This document shows positions 1 to 7,492 of a stretch of DNA of 39,593 bases, in pieces. The first letter of the stretch is position 1. Every line of letters starts with the position of its first letter. A model generated the notes under the pieces. That model did no database searches. It saw nothing but the letters and a program-made list of their open reading frames with translations, and had not been told where the DNA came from. The stretch is taken from positions 1-39,593 of the forward strand of contig JAFRNK010000068.1 in assembly GCA_017430225.1 (NCBI GenBank). Reading direction: 5' to 3'. The DNA is from Clostridia bacterium (GTDB lineage: Bacteria > Bacillota > Clostridia > Christensenellales > Aristaeellaceae). The translations under genes were made by a program, and so were the position numbers.

Positions 1-408
1 ATGAAATGCCGCGGCGTGTACGAGACCCCCGGCGGCACGATCCTCTACAAGGCGCACGAGTACCTGGAAAGCGTCTGCCTGGACAAGATGACCCTGCATG
101 AAAAGCAGCGCCTGTCTATCACCTTTGCGGAACTCGTCTACAACGGTCAGTGGTTCACCCCGCTGCGTGAAGCACTCTCCGCTTTCGTGACCAAGACCCA
201 GGAGCACGTGACCGGCAAAGTCAAGCTGAAGCTCTACAAGGGCAACATTATCAAGGCCGGCGTCTGGAGTCCCTGGAGCCTCTATTCCGAGAACATCGCC
301 ACCTTCGGCGCTTCCGATTACAACCAGAAGGATTCCGCCGGCTTCATCACCCTGTACGGCCTGCCGATCAAGGTACAGGCGAACGTCAATAAGGCGAACG
401 AAAAATAA
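1..408 (+). CDS. argG: Argininosuccinate synthase, C-terminal part (cut by window edge)
   Basis: ArgG ligates citrulline and aspartate using ATP in the cytoplasmic arginine pathway. The 135 visible residues are its C-terminal third: the run [20 protein letters not shown] near the start, the [18 protein letters not shown] block around residues 43-60, [13 protein letters not shown] around 70-82 and the closing [12 protein letters not shown] are all family hallmarks. The ATG at base 1 is an internal methionine, not the true start; the ATP-binding N-terminal domain lies upstream of the window. The gene ends with TAA and is followed by a palindromic gap. No argH is seen downstream. Identification is confident from sequence recall; completeness cannot be judged. 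Confidence 0.93.
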   Translation: MKCRGVYETPGGTILYKAHEYLESVCLDKMTLHEKQRLSITFAELVYNGQWFTPLREALSAFVTKTQEHVTGKVKLKLYKGNIIKAGVWSPWSLYSENIATFGASDYNQKDSAGFITLYGLPIKVQANVNKANEK

Positions 409-420
409 GACAATGGCGGC

Positions 421-480
421 AAGTGACGAACGAGGAATTCTTCCACAATTCCTCACCCCCCACTTCCTGACTCCTCACTC
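421..480. repeat. Imperfect palindrome with purine/pyrimidine arms after argG
   Basis: GAGGAATT (432-439) pairs with AATTCCTC (447-454) around a 7-base loop, flanked by AAGTG (421-425) and CACTT (461-465). The left side is purine-rich and the right side pyrimidine-rich, as in the palindromes at 15734-15847, 20313-20390 and 23722-23809. No T-run follows, so a classical terminator is not obvious. Confidence 0.6.
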
Positions 481-547
481 GCCCGAAATTCGATACTCTT
501 TATCACTCAACAAACATAAAACTCAACTTATTTAAGGAGGTTTCCCC

Positions 548-1306
548 ATGAAAAAGCTGATTGCTCTCATCACTGTACTCGCTCTCTCCCTGTCGATCAT
601 CGGCGCGGTCGCCGAAAGCACTTTCACCACCATCGAGCCCGGCAAGCTGAGCTATGCCACGTCCCCGGATTTCCCACCCTTCGAGAGCCGCGACGAGAAT
701 GACAACGTCATCGGCATCGAGCCCGAAATCATGGGTCTGATCGCTGAAAAGCTGGGCGTAGAGCTCGAAATCGTCTCCATGGATTTCACCTCCGCGCTGG
801 CTTCCGCGCAGCTGGGCAAGACTGACATGGTCGTCTCCGGCGTGACCGCTACAGGCGAAAAGTACCTGGAGCGCAGTGCCATGTTTGACTTCACCGATAT
901 TTATACCTACATCCAGCAGGCCGTCGTATTCAAGACAGGCGCGGACGTGACGCTGGCCAACCTGGGCGAAAAGACCATCGGAGTGCAGGCCGGCACCACC
1001 GGTCAGGGCTACGCTGAAGACGACTACGGCGAGGATCACGTGGTTGCCTACGACACCTACGCGCTGGCTTTCCAGGCGCTGCTGAACGGCCAGGTCGACT
1101 GCATCATGCTGGACGACGTGGTTGGCAACGCTTACCTGAAGATTCACCCCGAACTCAGCATCATCCCCACCGAGTACGAGCAGGAAGGCTTCGCCTTCGG
1201 CGTATTCAAGCAGGATACCGGTTTGCTGGAAGCGATCAATGCCGCGCTGAAGGAACTGGTGGATGCCGGTACTGTGGAAGAGATCATCGTCAAGTGGAAC
1301 AACTGA
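548..1306 (+). CDS. Amino-acid ABC transporter substrate-binding protein
   Basis: This 252-residue exported protein should capture a polar amino acid and deliver it to the permease/ATPase encoded next. Residues 1-22 form a Sec signal peptide (MKK, hydrophobic core, AVA end). The mature part has the SBP_bac_3 pattern: LSYATSPDFPPFESRDENDN at about residues 34-53, a GIEPEIMGLIAEKLGVELE segment, and IGVQAGTTGQGYA around 144-156. There is no lipobox cysteine at the signal-peptide end, unlike the other two binding proteins in this window, so it may not be lipid-anchored. The start is set by AAGGAGG at about 534-540 upstream of the ATG. The exact ligand cannot be read from the sequence. Confidence 0.9.
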   Translation: MKKLIALITVLALSLSIIGAVAESTFTTIEPGKLSYATSPDFPPFESRDENDNVIGIEPEIMGLIAEKLGVELEIVSMDFTSALASAQLGKTDMVVSGVTATGEKYLERSAMFDFTDIYTYIQQAVVFKTGADVTLANLGEKTIGVQAGTTGQGYAEDDYGEDHVVAYDTYALAFQALLNGQVDCIMLDDVVGNAYLKIHPELSIIPTEYEQEGFAFGVFKQDTGLLEAINAALKELVDAGTVEEIIVKWNN

Positions 1307-1341
1307 ACAGCCCTGTTCCCCCGACTGAGGAATGAAACCCG

Positions 1342-1372
1342 GGGCGCTGCCGGCAGCAGATCAGCAGCGCCC
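1342..1372 (+). promoter_or_regulatory. Intercistronic hairpin between binding protein and permease
   Basis: GGGCGCTGC (1342-1350) pairs perfectly with GCAGCGCCC (1364-1372) around a 13-base loop, followed by a short T-containing stretch. Hairpins here commonly protect or attenuate mRNA so that more binding protein than permease is made; that role is inferred. Confidence 0.6.
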
Positions 1373-1403
1373 TGATCTTTGTATTTATAAGGCGGTGTAA
1401 ATT

Positions 1404-2168
1404 TTGGAGCAATTTGAAGCCTGGAGGGCTATGCTGTCTGCCAACGAGCCTGTAACGTTCTGGCAGCGGCTGTATGTATATTTTTATCAGGCGTTTATTT
1501 ATAAGGACCGCTGGCAGCAGTACCTGAACGGCGTTAAAACGACACTGTTCGTGACCGCGATCGCGCTGCTGATCGGCGTTATCCTGGGCCTGATCGTGGC
1601 GATCGTCCGCACCGCCCACGATCAGCAGCGGCTCGGACATAAAAACTGGCTTCTGGGCCTGCTGAACAGCATATTCCAGGTGTATGTCACCGTCATCCGC
1701 GGCACGCCCATGATGGTGCAGCTGATGATCATGGGCTTCGTCATTTTCGCCACCAGCAAAGATTTCGCGCTGGTCGGCGCGCTGACGCTGGGCATCAACT
1801 CCGGCGCGTATACCGCGGAAATCATCCGCGGCGGACTCATGTCCGTGGACGCCGGTCAGACAGAGGCCGGCCGCAGCCTGGGCCTGAACTATATGGATAC
1901 CATGCGGTTCATCATCGTGCCTCAGGCAGTCAAGGCCATCCTGCCGTCCCTGGGCAACGAATTCATCGTGCTGCTCAAGGACACCTCCCTCATCAGCGTC
2001 ATCGGTGGCAAAGAACTGATTTACGCGGCCCGCGGCGTTATCAGCCGCACTTACGAGCCCATGTTTCCCTTCCTGGGCGCGGCATTCATCTACCTGGTGC
2101 TGGTCATGGTCTTCACCTGGCTGCTGGGAATCTTTGAAAGGAGGCTGAGGGCCAGTGATCGACGTTAA
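1404..2168 (+). CDS. Amino-acid ABC transporter permease (HisM/GlnP family)
   Basis: An integral membrane subunit of 254 residues with several hydrophobic helices, first at about residues 42-62. The His/Glu/Gln family EAA-loop region is clear: [20 protein letters not shown] followed by EAGRSLGL and the proline-rich [16 protein letters not shown], which contacts the ATPase. The reading starts at TTG 1404, preceded by AAGGCGGTG; a later ATG at 1431 lies only two bases from its GGAGGG, so TTG is preferred. The gene overlaps the next by 14 bases, indicating translational coupling. Together with 548-1306 and 2155-2877 it forms a complete importer. Confidence 0.9.
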   Translation: MEQFEAWRAMLSANEPVTFWQRLYVYFYQAFIYKDRWQQYLNGVKTTLFVTAIALLIGVILGLIVAIVRTAHDQQRLGHKNWLLGLLNSIFQVYVTVIRGTPMMVQLMIMGFVIFATSKDFALVGALTLGINSGAYTAEIIRGGLMSVDAGQTEAGRSLGLNYMDTMRFIIVPQAVKAILPSLGNEFIVLLKDTSLISVIGGKELIYAARGVISRTYEPMFPFLGAAFIYLVLVMVFTWLLGIFERRLRASDRR

Positions 2169-2877
2169 AAACCTGACCAAGCGCTTCGGCGAACTGCTGG
2201 TGCTGGACGGTGTGTCTGAGCACATCGACAAGGGCGAGTGCGTGGTCGTGATCGGGCCTTCCGGCTCCGGCAAATCGACCTTCCTGCGCTGCCTGAACCT
2301 GCTGGAAACGCCGACCTCCGGCGAGATCATCTTTGACGGCGTCAGCATGACCGATCCCAAGACGGACATCAACCTGATGCGCCAAAAGATGGGCATGGTG
2401 TTCCAGCATTTCAACCTGTTCCCGAACATGACTATCCTCAAAAACTGCACGCTCGCGCCTGTGCGCACCGGCAAAATGAACAAGGCGGACGCCGAAGCCA
2501 AAGCCATGGAGCTGCTCGGCCGCGTCGGCCTGCAGGACAAGGCGACCAGCTATCCCGCCCAGCTTTCAGGCGGCCAGAAGCAGCGCGTGGCCATCGTCCG
2601 CGCCCTGTGCATGGAGCCCGACGTCATGCTCTTTGACGAGCCCACCTCCGCCCTTGACCCCGAGATGGTAGGCGAGGTGCTGGACGTCATGAAGCGCCTG
2701 GCGAAGCAGGGCATGACCATGGTGGTCGTGACCCATGAAATGGGCTTTGCCCGTGAGGTCGCGCACCGCGTAGTTTTCCTGGACGGCGGCAAGCTGCTGG
2801 AGCAGGGCACGCCGGCGCAGATCTTCGGCAACCCGCAGAACGAGCGGCTCCAGTCGTTCCTCGCGAAAGTGCTGTAA
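2155..2877 (+). CDS. Polar amino-acid ABC transporter ATP-binding protein
   Basis: A 240-residue ATPase that drives the adjacent importer. Walker A is GPSGSGKST (34-42), the Q-loop is in VFQHFNLF (82-89), the signature is LSGGQ (137-141), Walker B ends in DE (161-162) and the switch histidine is H194 in VVTHEM. Length and motifs match the GlnQ/HisP subgroup. The GTG start at 2155 lies inside the permease gene, with GGAGGCTGAGG just upstream as its ribosome site. All catalytic motifs are intact. The operon ends at the hairpin immediately downstream. Confidence 0.93.
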   Translation: MIDVKNLTKRFGELLVLDGVSEHIDKGECVVVIGPSGSGKSTFLRCLNLLETPTSGEIIFDGVSMTDPKTDINLMRQKMGMVFQHFNLFPNMTILKNCTLAPVRTGKMNKADAEAKAMELLGRVGLQDKATSYPAQLSGGQKQRVAIVRALCMEPDVMLFDEPTSALDPEMVGEVLDVMKRLAKQGMTMVVVTHEMGFAREVAHRVVFLDGGKLLEQGTPAQIFGNPQNERLQSFLAKVL

Positions 2878-2893
2878 TCCAATCCCACCAATT

Positions 2894-2943
2894 AACAGGG
2901 CGTCCCGGACTGCCGGTCGGCAGGCGGAACGCCCTGTTTTTCA
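2894..2943 (+). terminator. Rho-independent terminator of the amino-acid importer operon
   Basis: AACAGGGCGT (2894-2903) pairs with ACGCCCTGTT (2929-2938), with an inner GCCGGTCGGC hairpin, then a T-run. It lies between convergent genes and touches the stop codon of the minus-strand NUDIX gene. Confidence 0.85.
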
Positions 2944-3456
2944 TTTTAAATATCCTTCCGCGATCAGGATTTCCAGGATCCTCGCTTCCCGCTCATACCG
3001 CGCCTTGTCTGATTTCTGCATCAGAGCGCGGTTTTTTTGGATCGCCACCCGGGGGTCAGCGTATTCCAGCACGAAGTCTTCCCGCTGCTCGTAATCCTCC
3101 AGTTGCAGCTCGACAGTTTCTTCCCGGGCATCGCAGATATAATAATAATTGTCCTGGACGAAGCACATTTCCGGATCGTCGGCGCTTTTCTGTATCCGGT
3201 GGACACAGCCAAACTCCCGGACCGTTTCGGGGATGACGATCAGCCCGGCCTCTTCACGGGTTTCGCGGATCATCGCGTCGACCCTGCTCTCCCCCTGCTC
3301 GATCCCGCCGCCCGGGAACTTATAGTAATCATACTTCAGGCTGTGGATCATGGCCACCCTGCCGTTCCGGATAATGATGCTCCTCGCGGAATCGCGCACT
3401 ACGGTATAAGTACAATCGGCATAATCGTGCCTGTCCATCTCAAAAAGGAACCGCAT
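2941..3456 (-). CDS. NUDIX hydrolase
   Basis: A 171-residue hydrolase of nucleoside-diphosphate-linked compounds; the substrate is not predictable. The NUDIX box is complete at residues 50-72: G50, E56, R64-E65, E68-E69, G71. The start ATG at 3456 has AGGAG about ten bases upstream. It is last in a minus-strand series with the PPC protein (35-base gap) and three flavin/Fe-S genes, so it probably shares their transcript. The C-terminal third is rich in charged residues and looks soluble. It is unrelated in detail to the MutT-type NUDIX protein at 31317-31715. Confidence 0.85.
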   Translation of the reverse strand: MRFLFEMDRHDYADCTYTVVRDSARSIIIRNGRVAMIHSLKYDYYKFPGGGIEQGESRVDAMIRETREEAGLIVIPETVREFGCVHRIQKSADDPEMCFVQDNYYYICDAREETVELQLEDYEQREDFVLEYADPRVAIQKNRALMQKSDKARYEREARILEILIAEGYLK

Positions 3457-3490
3457 GGCGCCGTCTCCTTTTGTTCTGTTTCCCCAGCTG

Positions 3491-3913
3491 TCAGTCGAAC
3501 CTGAACAGGTTCAGGCCGATGTTCTCGTCCAGCTGGCGCCCCACCTCGCCGGGAATCTCGCGCACGATCATCTCGCAGGTAGCGCCGACCCGAAGCTCCA
3601 AGGCGTGCCCGCCGTGCGCAGCGAGTTTGGTATCACACAGAGTAGCGTGCAGGTGGATGTATACCTCGCCATCCTTGCGGGTCACAGTGCCGCAAAGATT
3701 GCTGATTTCCATGCACTCGTTGAATTCCTTTTTGTAGAAGACCCCGGTCGGGACGTCCAGCACAGTCACCAAAGCATGATCTACGGCACCGAGGGCGTCC
3801 ACCTGCGCCAGACGGATATTCTCCTTCCGGCTCAGTTCGGTCAGGCTCGCGATGATCTCCTCGCCCTTGTCGATGCGCACCACATAGGTGTCCCCGAATT
3901 TGCGGTAGTCCAT
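3491..3913 (-). CDS. PPC/DUF296-domain protein
   Basis: A 140-residue single-domain protein of the PPC (DUF296) family, the fold attached to AT-hooks in plants and found alone in bacteria. The family histidines that bind metal are visible as H87 and H89 (YIHLHA) and H103 (HGGHALEL), as is the early LGAV turn. No AT-hook precedes the domain, so DNA binding is not implied by the sequence. The start ATG at 3913 follows GGGAGG at a seven-base spacing, and the gap to the upstream DUF1667 gene is 13 bases, so it is operonic with the GlpA-like set. Its function there is unknown. Confidence 0.8.
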   Translation of the reverse strand: MDYRKFGDTYVVRIDKGEEIIASLTELSRKENIRLAQVDALGAVDHALVTVLDVPTGVFYKKEFNECMEISNLCGTVTRKDGEVYIHLHATLCDTKLAAHGGHALELRVGATCEMIVREIPGEVGRQLDENIGLNLFRFD

Positions 3914-3926
3914 GAAACGGCCTCCC

Positions 3927-4289
3927 TCAGACTTTTTGTATATTTTTAGTCACAATCACGTCGCTGTCAAGCCCCAAAATGTTTTTGATGACGATATCGC
4001 CGATATGCGTCGGAGCGGTCAGCGTCCGGCCGTTGATTTCCCGCATGACGTCGAAGATGCGGTCTTTGGGGATAGCGTTCGTCAGGCGTACGCTGACCAG
4101 CGGCAGGGTGCCGCCCGTCACGCGTACGCTGGTCGCGATCGTCCGCCTCGGGTCGACCAGTTCCTGGGTCACATAGGTCCTTCCTTTGGGGCAGAGGTTG
4201 CCGGTCACGGTGAGGACTTCCGTGCCCTCATATTCTGCTTCGATCTCGCAGCCGTTCGGGCAGACGATACAGGTAAAGGTACGCTTCAT
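3927..4289 (-). CDS. DUF1667 cysteine-rich protein, partner of FAD oxidoreductases
   Basis: A 120-residue protein with C7, C10, C14 and C33, a spacing resembling the Fe-S site at the N-terminus of molybdopterin oxidoreductases; an iron-sulfur electron-carrier role is inferred. DUF1667 proteins are typically found next to GlpA/GlpB-like flavoproteins, as here. A longer reading from GTG 4298 is possible, but it would sit one base from the GGAGG (4304-4300). ATG 4289 has a ten-base spacing and a classic ATGA overlap with the upstream stop, so it is preferred. The trio probably makes a membrane- or quinone-linked dehydrogenase lacking a standard GlpC. Confidence 0.82.
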   Translation of the reverse strand: MKRTFTCIVCPNGCEIEAEYEGTEVLTVTGNLCPKGRTYVTQELVDPRRTIATSVRVTGGTLPLVSVRLTNAIPKDRIFDVMREINGRTLTAPTHIGDIVIKNILGLDSDVIVTKNIQKV

Positions 4290-5521
4290 TCCACACACAC
4301 CTCCATATCAGCGTCGTCAGTCAGCTTCGCCGCTTTGACTGGCAGCTGGATCATTTCCGCGGGCAGAGCCTTGCGCATCTTTTTGCGCAGCACCTCGCGG
4401 CCGTTCTGACGCACGACCACGCTCACGTTGACGAGCGGCTGGCGCACGCGCAGCGAGAGGGTGAAATCCCTCGTCCCGCTGATACGCTGGGGAATCACGT
4501 GGCCCACGTTGTTCCCCGCCTTCACTTCCAAGGGACAAGCGGGCAGGCTGCCCTGCAGCAGGTATTCCGCCGCGCTGTCGGCCAGCGCTTCGGCTTCGAG
4601 GGAAACAAAGTCGACCAGGTCGTGCACATGCAGTACGTTGCCGGCTGCGAAGATACCGGGCACCATGGTTTGGCAGTGCTCGTCCACGAACGCGCCGCGT
4701 GTGCGGGCATCCAGTTCCACGCCCGCGGCCAGGGAGAGCTCGTTTTCCGGGATCAGACCGACGGAGAGGATCAGCGTGTCACAGGGGATCTCCTCTTCGG
4801 TGCCCGGAATGGGGCGGAAGCGCTCGTCGCACTGCGCCACGACCACGCTGGTCAGGCGCTCGCGGCCGCGGATATCCACCACGGTGTGAGAAAGATGCAG
4901 CGGGATGTGGTAATCGTTCAGGCACTGCTCGATATTGCGCGGCAGGCCGCTTGGATAGGGCTGCACTTCATAGACGCCTTTGACGTGCGCGCCTTCCAGC
5001 GTCATGCGGCGGGCCATGATGAGTCCGATATCACCGCTGCCCAGGATCACGACTTCACGGCCGACCATGATATTCTGAAGGTTGATATAGTTCTGCGCGA
5101 CGCCCGCGGTATAAACTCCTGCGGGGCGAGTGCCGGGGGTCGCCAGCGCGCCGCGGGTGCGCTCGCGGCAGCCCATAGTCAGCAGCACCACGTCCGCCTG
5201 CAGCTGCATGAGTCCATGCTCGCGGCTCGCCGCGGTGACCACTTTATCCGGGGTAATGTCCAGCACGGTGCAATCGGTTATGCACTCGATGCCCGCGTCC
5301 AGGACCCTGTCAATGAAGCGCTGCGCGTATTCCGGGCCGGAGAGGGACTCGCCGAAACGCGTCAAGCCGAAGCCGTCGTGAATGCACTGACGCAGGATGC
5401 CGCCCAGCAGCTTCTCGCGCTCGAGGATCAGGATGTCGTTTACGCCCTTTTCCTTCAGGCGCAGCGCCGCGGCAAGGCCTGCCGGGCCGCCGCCCACAAT
5501 GATTGCCTGCTTGTGCGTCAT
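4286..5521 (-). CDS. NAD(P)/FAD-dependent oxidoreductase (GlpB-position subunit)
   Basis: A 411-residue flavoprotein. The FAD-binding dinucleotide fold is at the start (IIVGGGPAGLAAALRLKE, residues 8-25), a second nucleotide-binding motif GSGDIGLIMARR lies mid-protein, and GIFAAGNVLHVHDLVD near residue 300 is the FAD-closing motif of the pyridine-nucleotide disulfide reductase fold. No CxxC redox pair like that of thioredoxin reductase is visible. It overlaps both neighbours by four bases (ATGA), with AAAGGAGG upstream of the ATG at 5521. It likely passes electrons between the GlpA-like subunit and NAD or a quinone. Assignment as a true GlpB orthologue is not secure. Confidence 0.85.
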   Translation of the reverse strand: MTHKQAIIVGGGPAGLAAALRLKEKGVNDILILEREKLLGGILRQCIHDGFGLTRFGESLSGPEYAQRFIDRVLDAGIECITDCTVLDITPDKVVTAASREHGLMQLQADVVLLTMGCRERTRGALATPGTRPAGVYTAGVAQNYINLQNIMVGREVVILGSGDIGLIMARRMTLEGAHVKGVYEVQPYPSGLPRNIEQCLNDYHIPLHLSHTVVDIRGRERLTSVVVAQCDERFRPIPGTEEEIPCDTLILSVGLIPENELSLAAGVELDARTRGAFVDEHCQTMVPGIFAAGNVLHVHDLVDFVSLEAEALADSAAEYLLQGSLPACPLEVKAGNNVGHVIPQRISGTRDFTLSLRVRQPLVNVSVVVRQNGREVLRKKMRKALPAEMIQLPVKAAKLTDDADMEVCVE

Positions 5522-6984
5522 GCCTGCTCGCCTCCTTTGACATAACCGGTGAACATGTAGGAATCGCCGTTCGTGAGCCGCACGTCCGTGACGGCTTTTT
5601 TGAGTTCTTCACGGATCATAGCGGTGATGCGCGTCTCGCAGTAGCCGCCCTGGCAACGGCCCATACTGGCGCGGGTGCGCACCTTGATGCCGTTGACAGT
5701 GCATACGCCCAGCGGATTATGGATAGCCGCGATGATCTCCGCGCGGGTGATCGTCTCGCAGCGGCAGACGATCTCGCCGTAGTCGGGGTTTTCGGAGATC
5801 AGCTTCGCCTGCTCCTCCCGGCTCGCCTCGTGGAAGCGGGTGATGCCCCTGCGGATGGGATCAAAGTCCGGATTCGGGGCCAGCTCCTCACGCTCGCGGA
5901 TCATGTTCACGACCCGGCGCGCGATCGGCAAGGCGCTCGTGAGGCCCGGGCTCTCGATGCCGACCAGGTTGACCACGCCGGGCACGTCGTCCCGGCACTC
6001 GATCAGGAAGTCCTGGACCTCGCCGGTCGCGGGATCGATCCGCTTGGGCCGCGCTCCGGCGAAAGTGCGGATGTAATAATCGCGCTTCATGTGCTTGAAC
6101 ATCCGCGCACCGCTCTCCTGCAGGCCGTCCATGCCGACCTGGCGGACGCTGTAATCCTCGCCGTCCTCGACGTTGAAGCTGTTCGGGCCGACCAGGACGT
6201 TGCCGTCCACGGTGGGCGTCGCGTGAGTATCGAAGGTGAACTTCGCGGTCGGCGCCGGATAGACCGGGATCTTCGCGAACGCGCCGGCCTTCTTGTCCAG
6301 CACGAAGTATTCGCCCTTCACTGGCTGGATCACATAGCCCGGAATGCCCAGCATGGCGCTGACCTTCGCGCTGTTGAGGCCCGCGCTGTTGACGACCCAG
6401 CGGCAGGAGAAGTCGCCCTGACTGGTATGCAGCACATGCCGCCCGTCGTCCAACCGGTCCACGCCGGTGACCTCGGTATACAGATGGTATTTCGCACCGT
6501 TTTTGACCGCGTTTTCCGCCAGCGCGATGGTGTAGATGAAGGGATCCAGGATGCCGCTGGACGGGCAGTGGATGGCAAAGTTGCCGCCCGCGGACGGATC
6601 GATCTCGTCCATGCGCTTGCGGTCGATGAGTTCCATGCCCGGTACGCCGTTGATCCTACCGCGCTCGATGAAGTATTCGAGGCGTGCTTTGTCTTCCTCA
6701 GTGAAGCCGACGATCAGCTTGCCGGTGCGCTTGAAGGGCACGCCCAGTTCCCGGGCGACTTGATCGAACTCCGCGTTGCCCTCGACCGCGCACTGCGCCT
6801 TGAGGGAACCGGGCTTGTACAGGAAGCCCGCGTGCAGCATGCCGGTGTTCCGCCCGCTGGTCTGGGTGCAGACATCGCTTTCCTTTTCCAGGACAGCGAC
6901 AGAAAGACGCCAGCGCGTCAGCTCGCGCGCCACCGCGCTGCCGACCGCTCCGCCGCCGATGATGATCACATCGTAATTTTGCAT
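5518..6984 (-). CDS. GlpA-like FAD-dependent dehydrogenase with BFD-type [2Fe-2S] tail
   Basis: A 488-residue dehydrogenase, probably glycerol-3-phosphate or a related 2-hydroxy substrate. The DAO fold starts with VIIIGGGAVGSAVAREL (6-22) and continues with TSGRNTGMLHAGF, typical of GlpA/LhgO-type enzymes. The last 80 residues are a BFD-like Fe-S domain with cysteines C407, C409, C444 and C449. AAAGGAGA precedes the ATG at 6984. First gene of a five-gene minus-strand operon; glpK lies at 20422 on the other strand, fitting glycerol use. A 2-hydroxyglutarate-type substrate is the main alternative. Confidence 0.85.
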   Translation of the reverse strand: MQNYDVIIIGGGAVGSAVARELTRWRLSVAVLEKESDVCTQTSGRNTGMLHAGFLYKPGSLKAQCAVEGNAEFDQVARELGVPFKRTGKLIVGFTEEDKARLEYFIERGRINGVPGMELIDRKRMDEIDPSAGGNFAIHCPSSGILDPFIYTIALAENAVKNGAKYHLYTEVTGVDRLDDGRHVLHTSQGDFSCRWVVNSAGLNSAKVSAMLGIPGYVIQPVKGEYFVLDKKAGAFAKIPVYPAPTAKFTFDTHATPTVDGNVLVGPNSFNVEDGEDYSVRQVGMDGLQESGARMFKHMKRDYYIRTFAGARPKRIDPATGEVQDFLIECRDDVPGVVNLVGIESPGLTSALPIARRVVNMIREREELAPNPDFDPIRRGITRFHEASREEQAKLISENPDYGEIVCRCETITRAEIIAAIHNPLGVCTVNGIKVRTRASMGRCQGGYCETRITAMIREELKKAVTDVRLTNGDSYMFTGYVKGGEQA

Positions 6985-7076
6985 GGAACCGTCTCCTTTT
7001 CAATTGTTCCTGCTCAGCTGATCGCTTCGCAGTAACCGCATGGGGACTATCGTCCCCCCTACGGAACCCCCCCCAT

Positions 7077-7180
7077 CAGATTTGCCTCTCGTGCCTGCGG
7101 CACTCCCGGGCGGCAAATCTGCAAGGTAAAAATCGCTATGCGATTTTGTCCTCGCGCCGTACACGCCGCCGCTGCGGATT
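7077..7180. repeat. Structured multi-hairpin element, copy 1
   Basis: CAGATTTGCC (7077-7086) pairs with GGCAAATCTG (7112-7121). Inside are TCTC, a hairpin GTGCC-TGC-GGCAC (7091-7103) and TCCCGGGC (7104-7111). After the linker CAAGG, AAAATCGC (7129-7136) pairs with GCGATTTT (7140-7147) over a 3-base loop, and a conserved 31-base tail follows (7150-7180). Copy 2 lies at 39456-39583 with identical spacing in the first stem and compensated base changes. Confidence 0.8.
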
Positions 7181-7217
7181 TTAACAGAAGGGTTCCCTCT
7201 CTGTACTCCCCTTTTCA

Positions 7218-7315
7218 TGGTATTCAACGCGCTTCCATCCCATCGCCCTAAGGGTGTGCTTCGCACATCCGCCGAATGAATCGGCGGACTCCGGGATTCC
7301 GCTTCTTGAATACCA
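7218..7315. repeat. Cruciform-like palindrome upstream of the GlpA-like operon
   Basis: TGGTATTCAA (7218-7227) pairs with TTGAATACCA (7306-7315). The interior contains TGTGC-TTC-GCACA and an eight-pair hairpin TCCGCCGA/TCGGCGGA. It has the same style as the neighbouring structured element (outer stem, short inner hairpin, CTCCGGGA before the closing arm) but a different sequence. Confidence 0.65.
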
Positions 7316-7412
7316 CATCGTGCACCTCTCACATCTTCCTGGTTACTTTGCTTTTCAAATGCGTGTGACTATGTTTTGGCGGCAGGGGTTGCAAACTTTG
7401 TTGACATGTATT

Positions 7413-7441
7413 ATAGTACAGGGGAATTAACAACTTGTCAA
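7413..7441 (-). promoter_or_regulatory. Predicted promoter of the GlpA-like operon
   Basis: On the minus strand, TTGACA (7441-7436), a 17-base spacer and TACTAT (7418-7413). It overlaps the LysR promoter region, and a GTTGACA/TGTCAAC inverted pair (7400-7406 and 7436-7442) spans it, a plausible LysR binding zone. Confidence 0.5.
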
Positions 7442-7463
7442 CTTACAATAATTTACATATATG
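7435..7463 (+). promoter_or_regulatory. Predicted promoter of the LysR gene
   Basis: TTGTCA (7435-7440), a 17-base spacer and TATATG (7458-7463), 30 bases upstream of the start codon. It overlaps the divergent minus-strand promoter, as expected for an autoregulating LysR gene. Confidence 0.45.
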
Positions 7464-7492
7464 TTAGTACAGCTAATATAAAGGAGACATGT

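Larger units (their letters stand above)
6985..7492. other. Long divergent intergenic region filled with hairpins
   Basis: Over 500 bases separate the GlpA-like operon from the divergent LysR gene. I see no supportable gene. It holds a small hairpin GGGGA/TCCCC (7042-7057), the structured element at 7077-7180, a cruciform-like palindrome at 7218-7315, and overlapping divergent promoters at 7400-7463. If the minus-strand promoter is right, the hairpins sit in a leader of about 430 bases. Confidence 0.7.

Noticed and set aside
7000-7332. Minus-strand open frame of 110 codons upstream of the GlpA-like gene
   Set aside because: It is produced by the hairpin repeats; the similar peptide at 39154-39567 comes from copy 2. 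Base changes do not follow codon positions and there is no ribosome site.
7401-7429. LysR promoter using TTGACA at 7401
   Set aside because: No acceptable -10 box at 16-18 bases (GAATTA only); the TTGTCA/TATATG pair at 7435-7463 is better.
6985-7492. Riboswitch (for example glycine or cobalamin)
   Set aside because: No conserved aptamer core that I can recognise, and the second copy of the element lies outside the transcript of its neighbouring gene.
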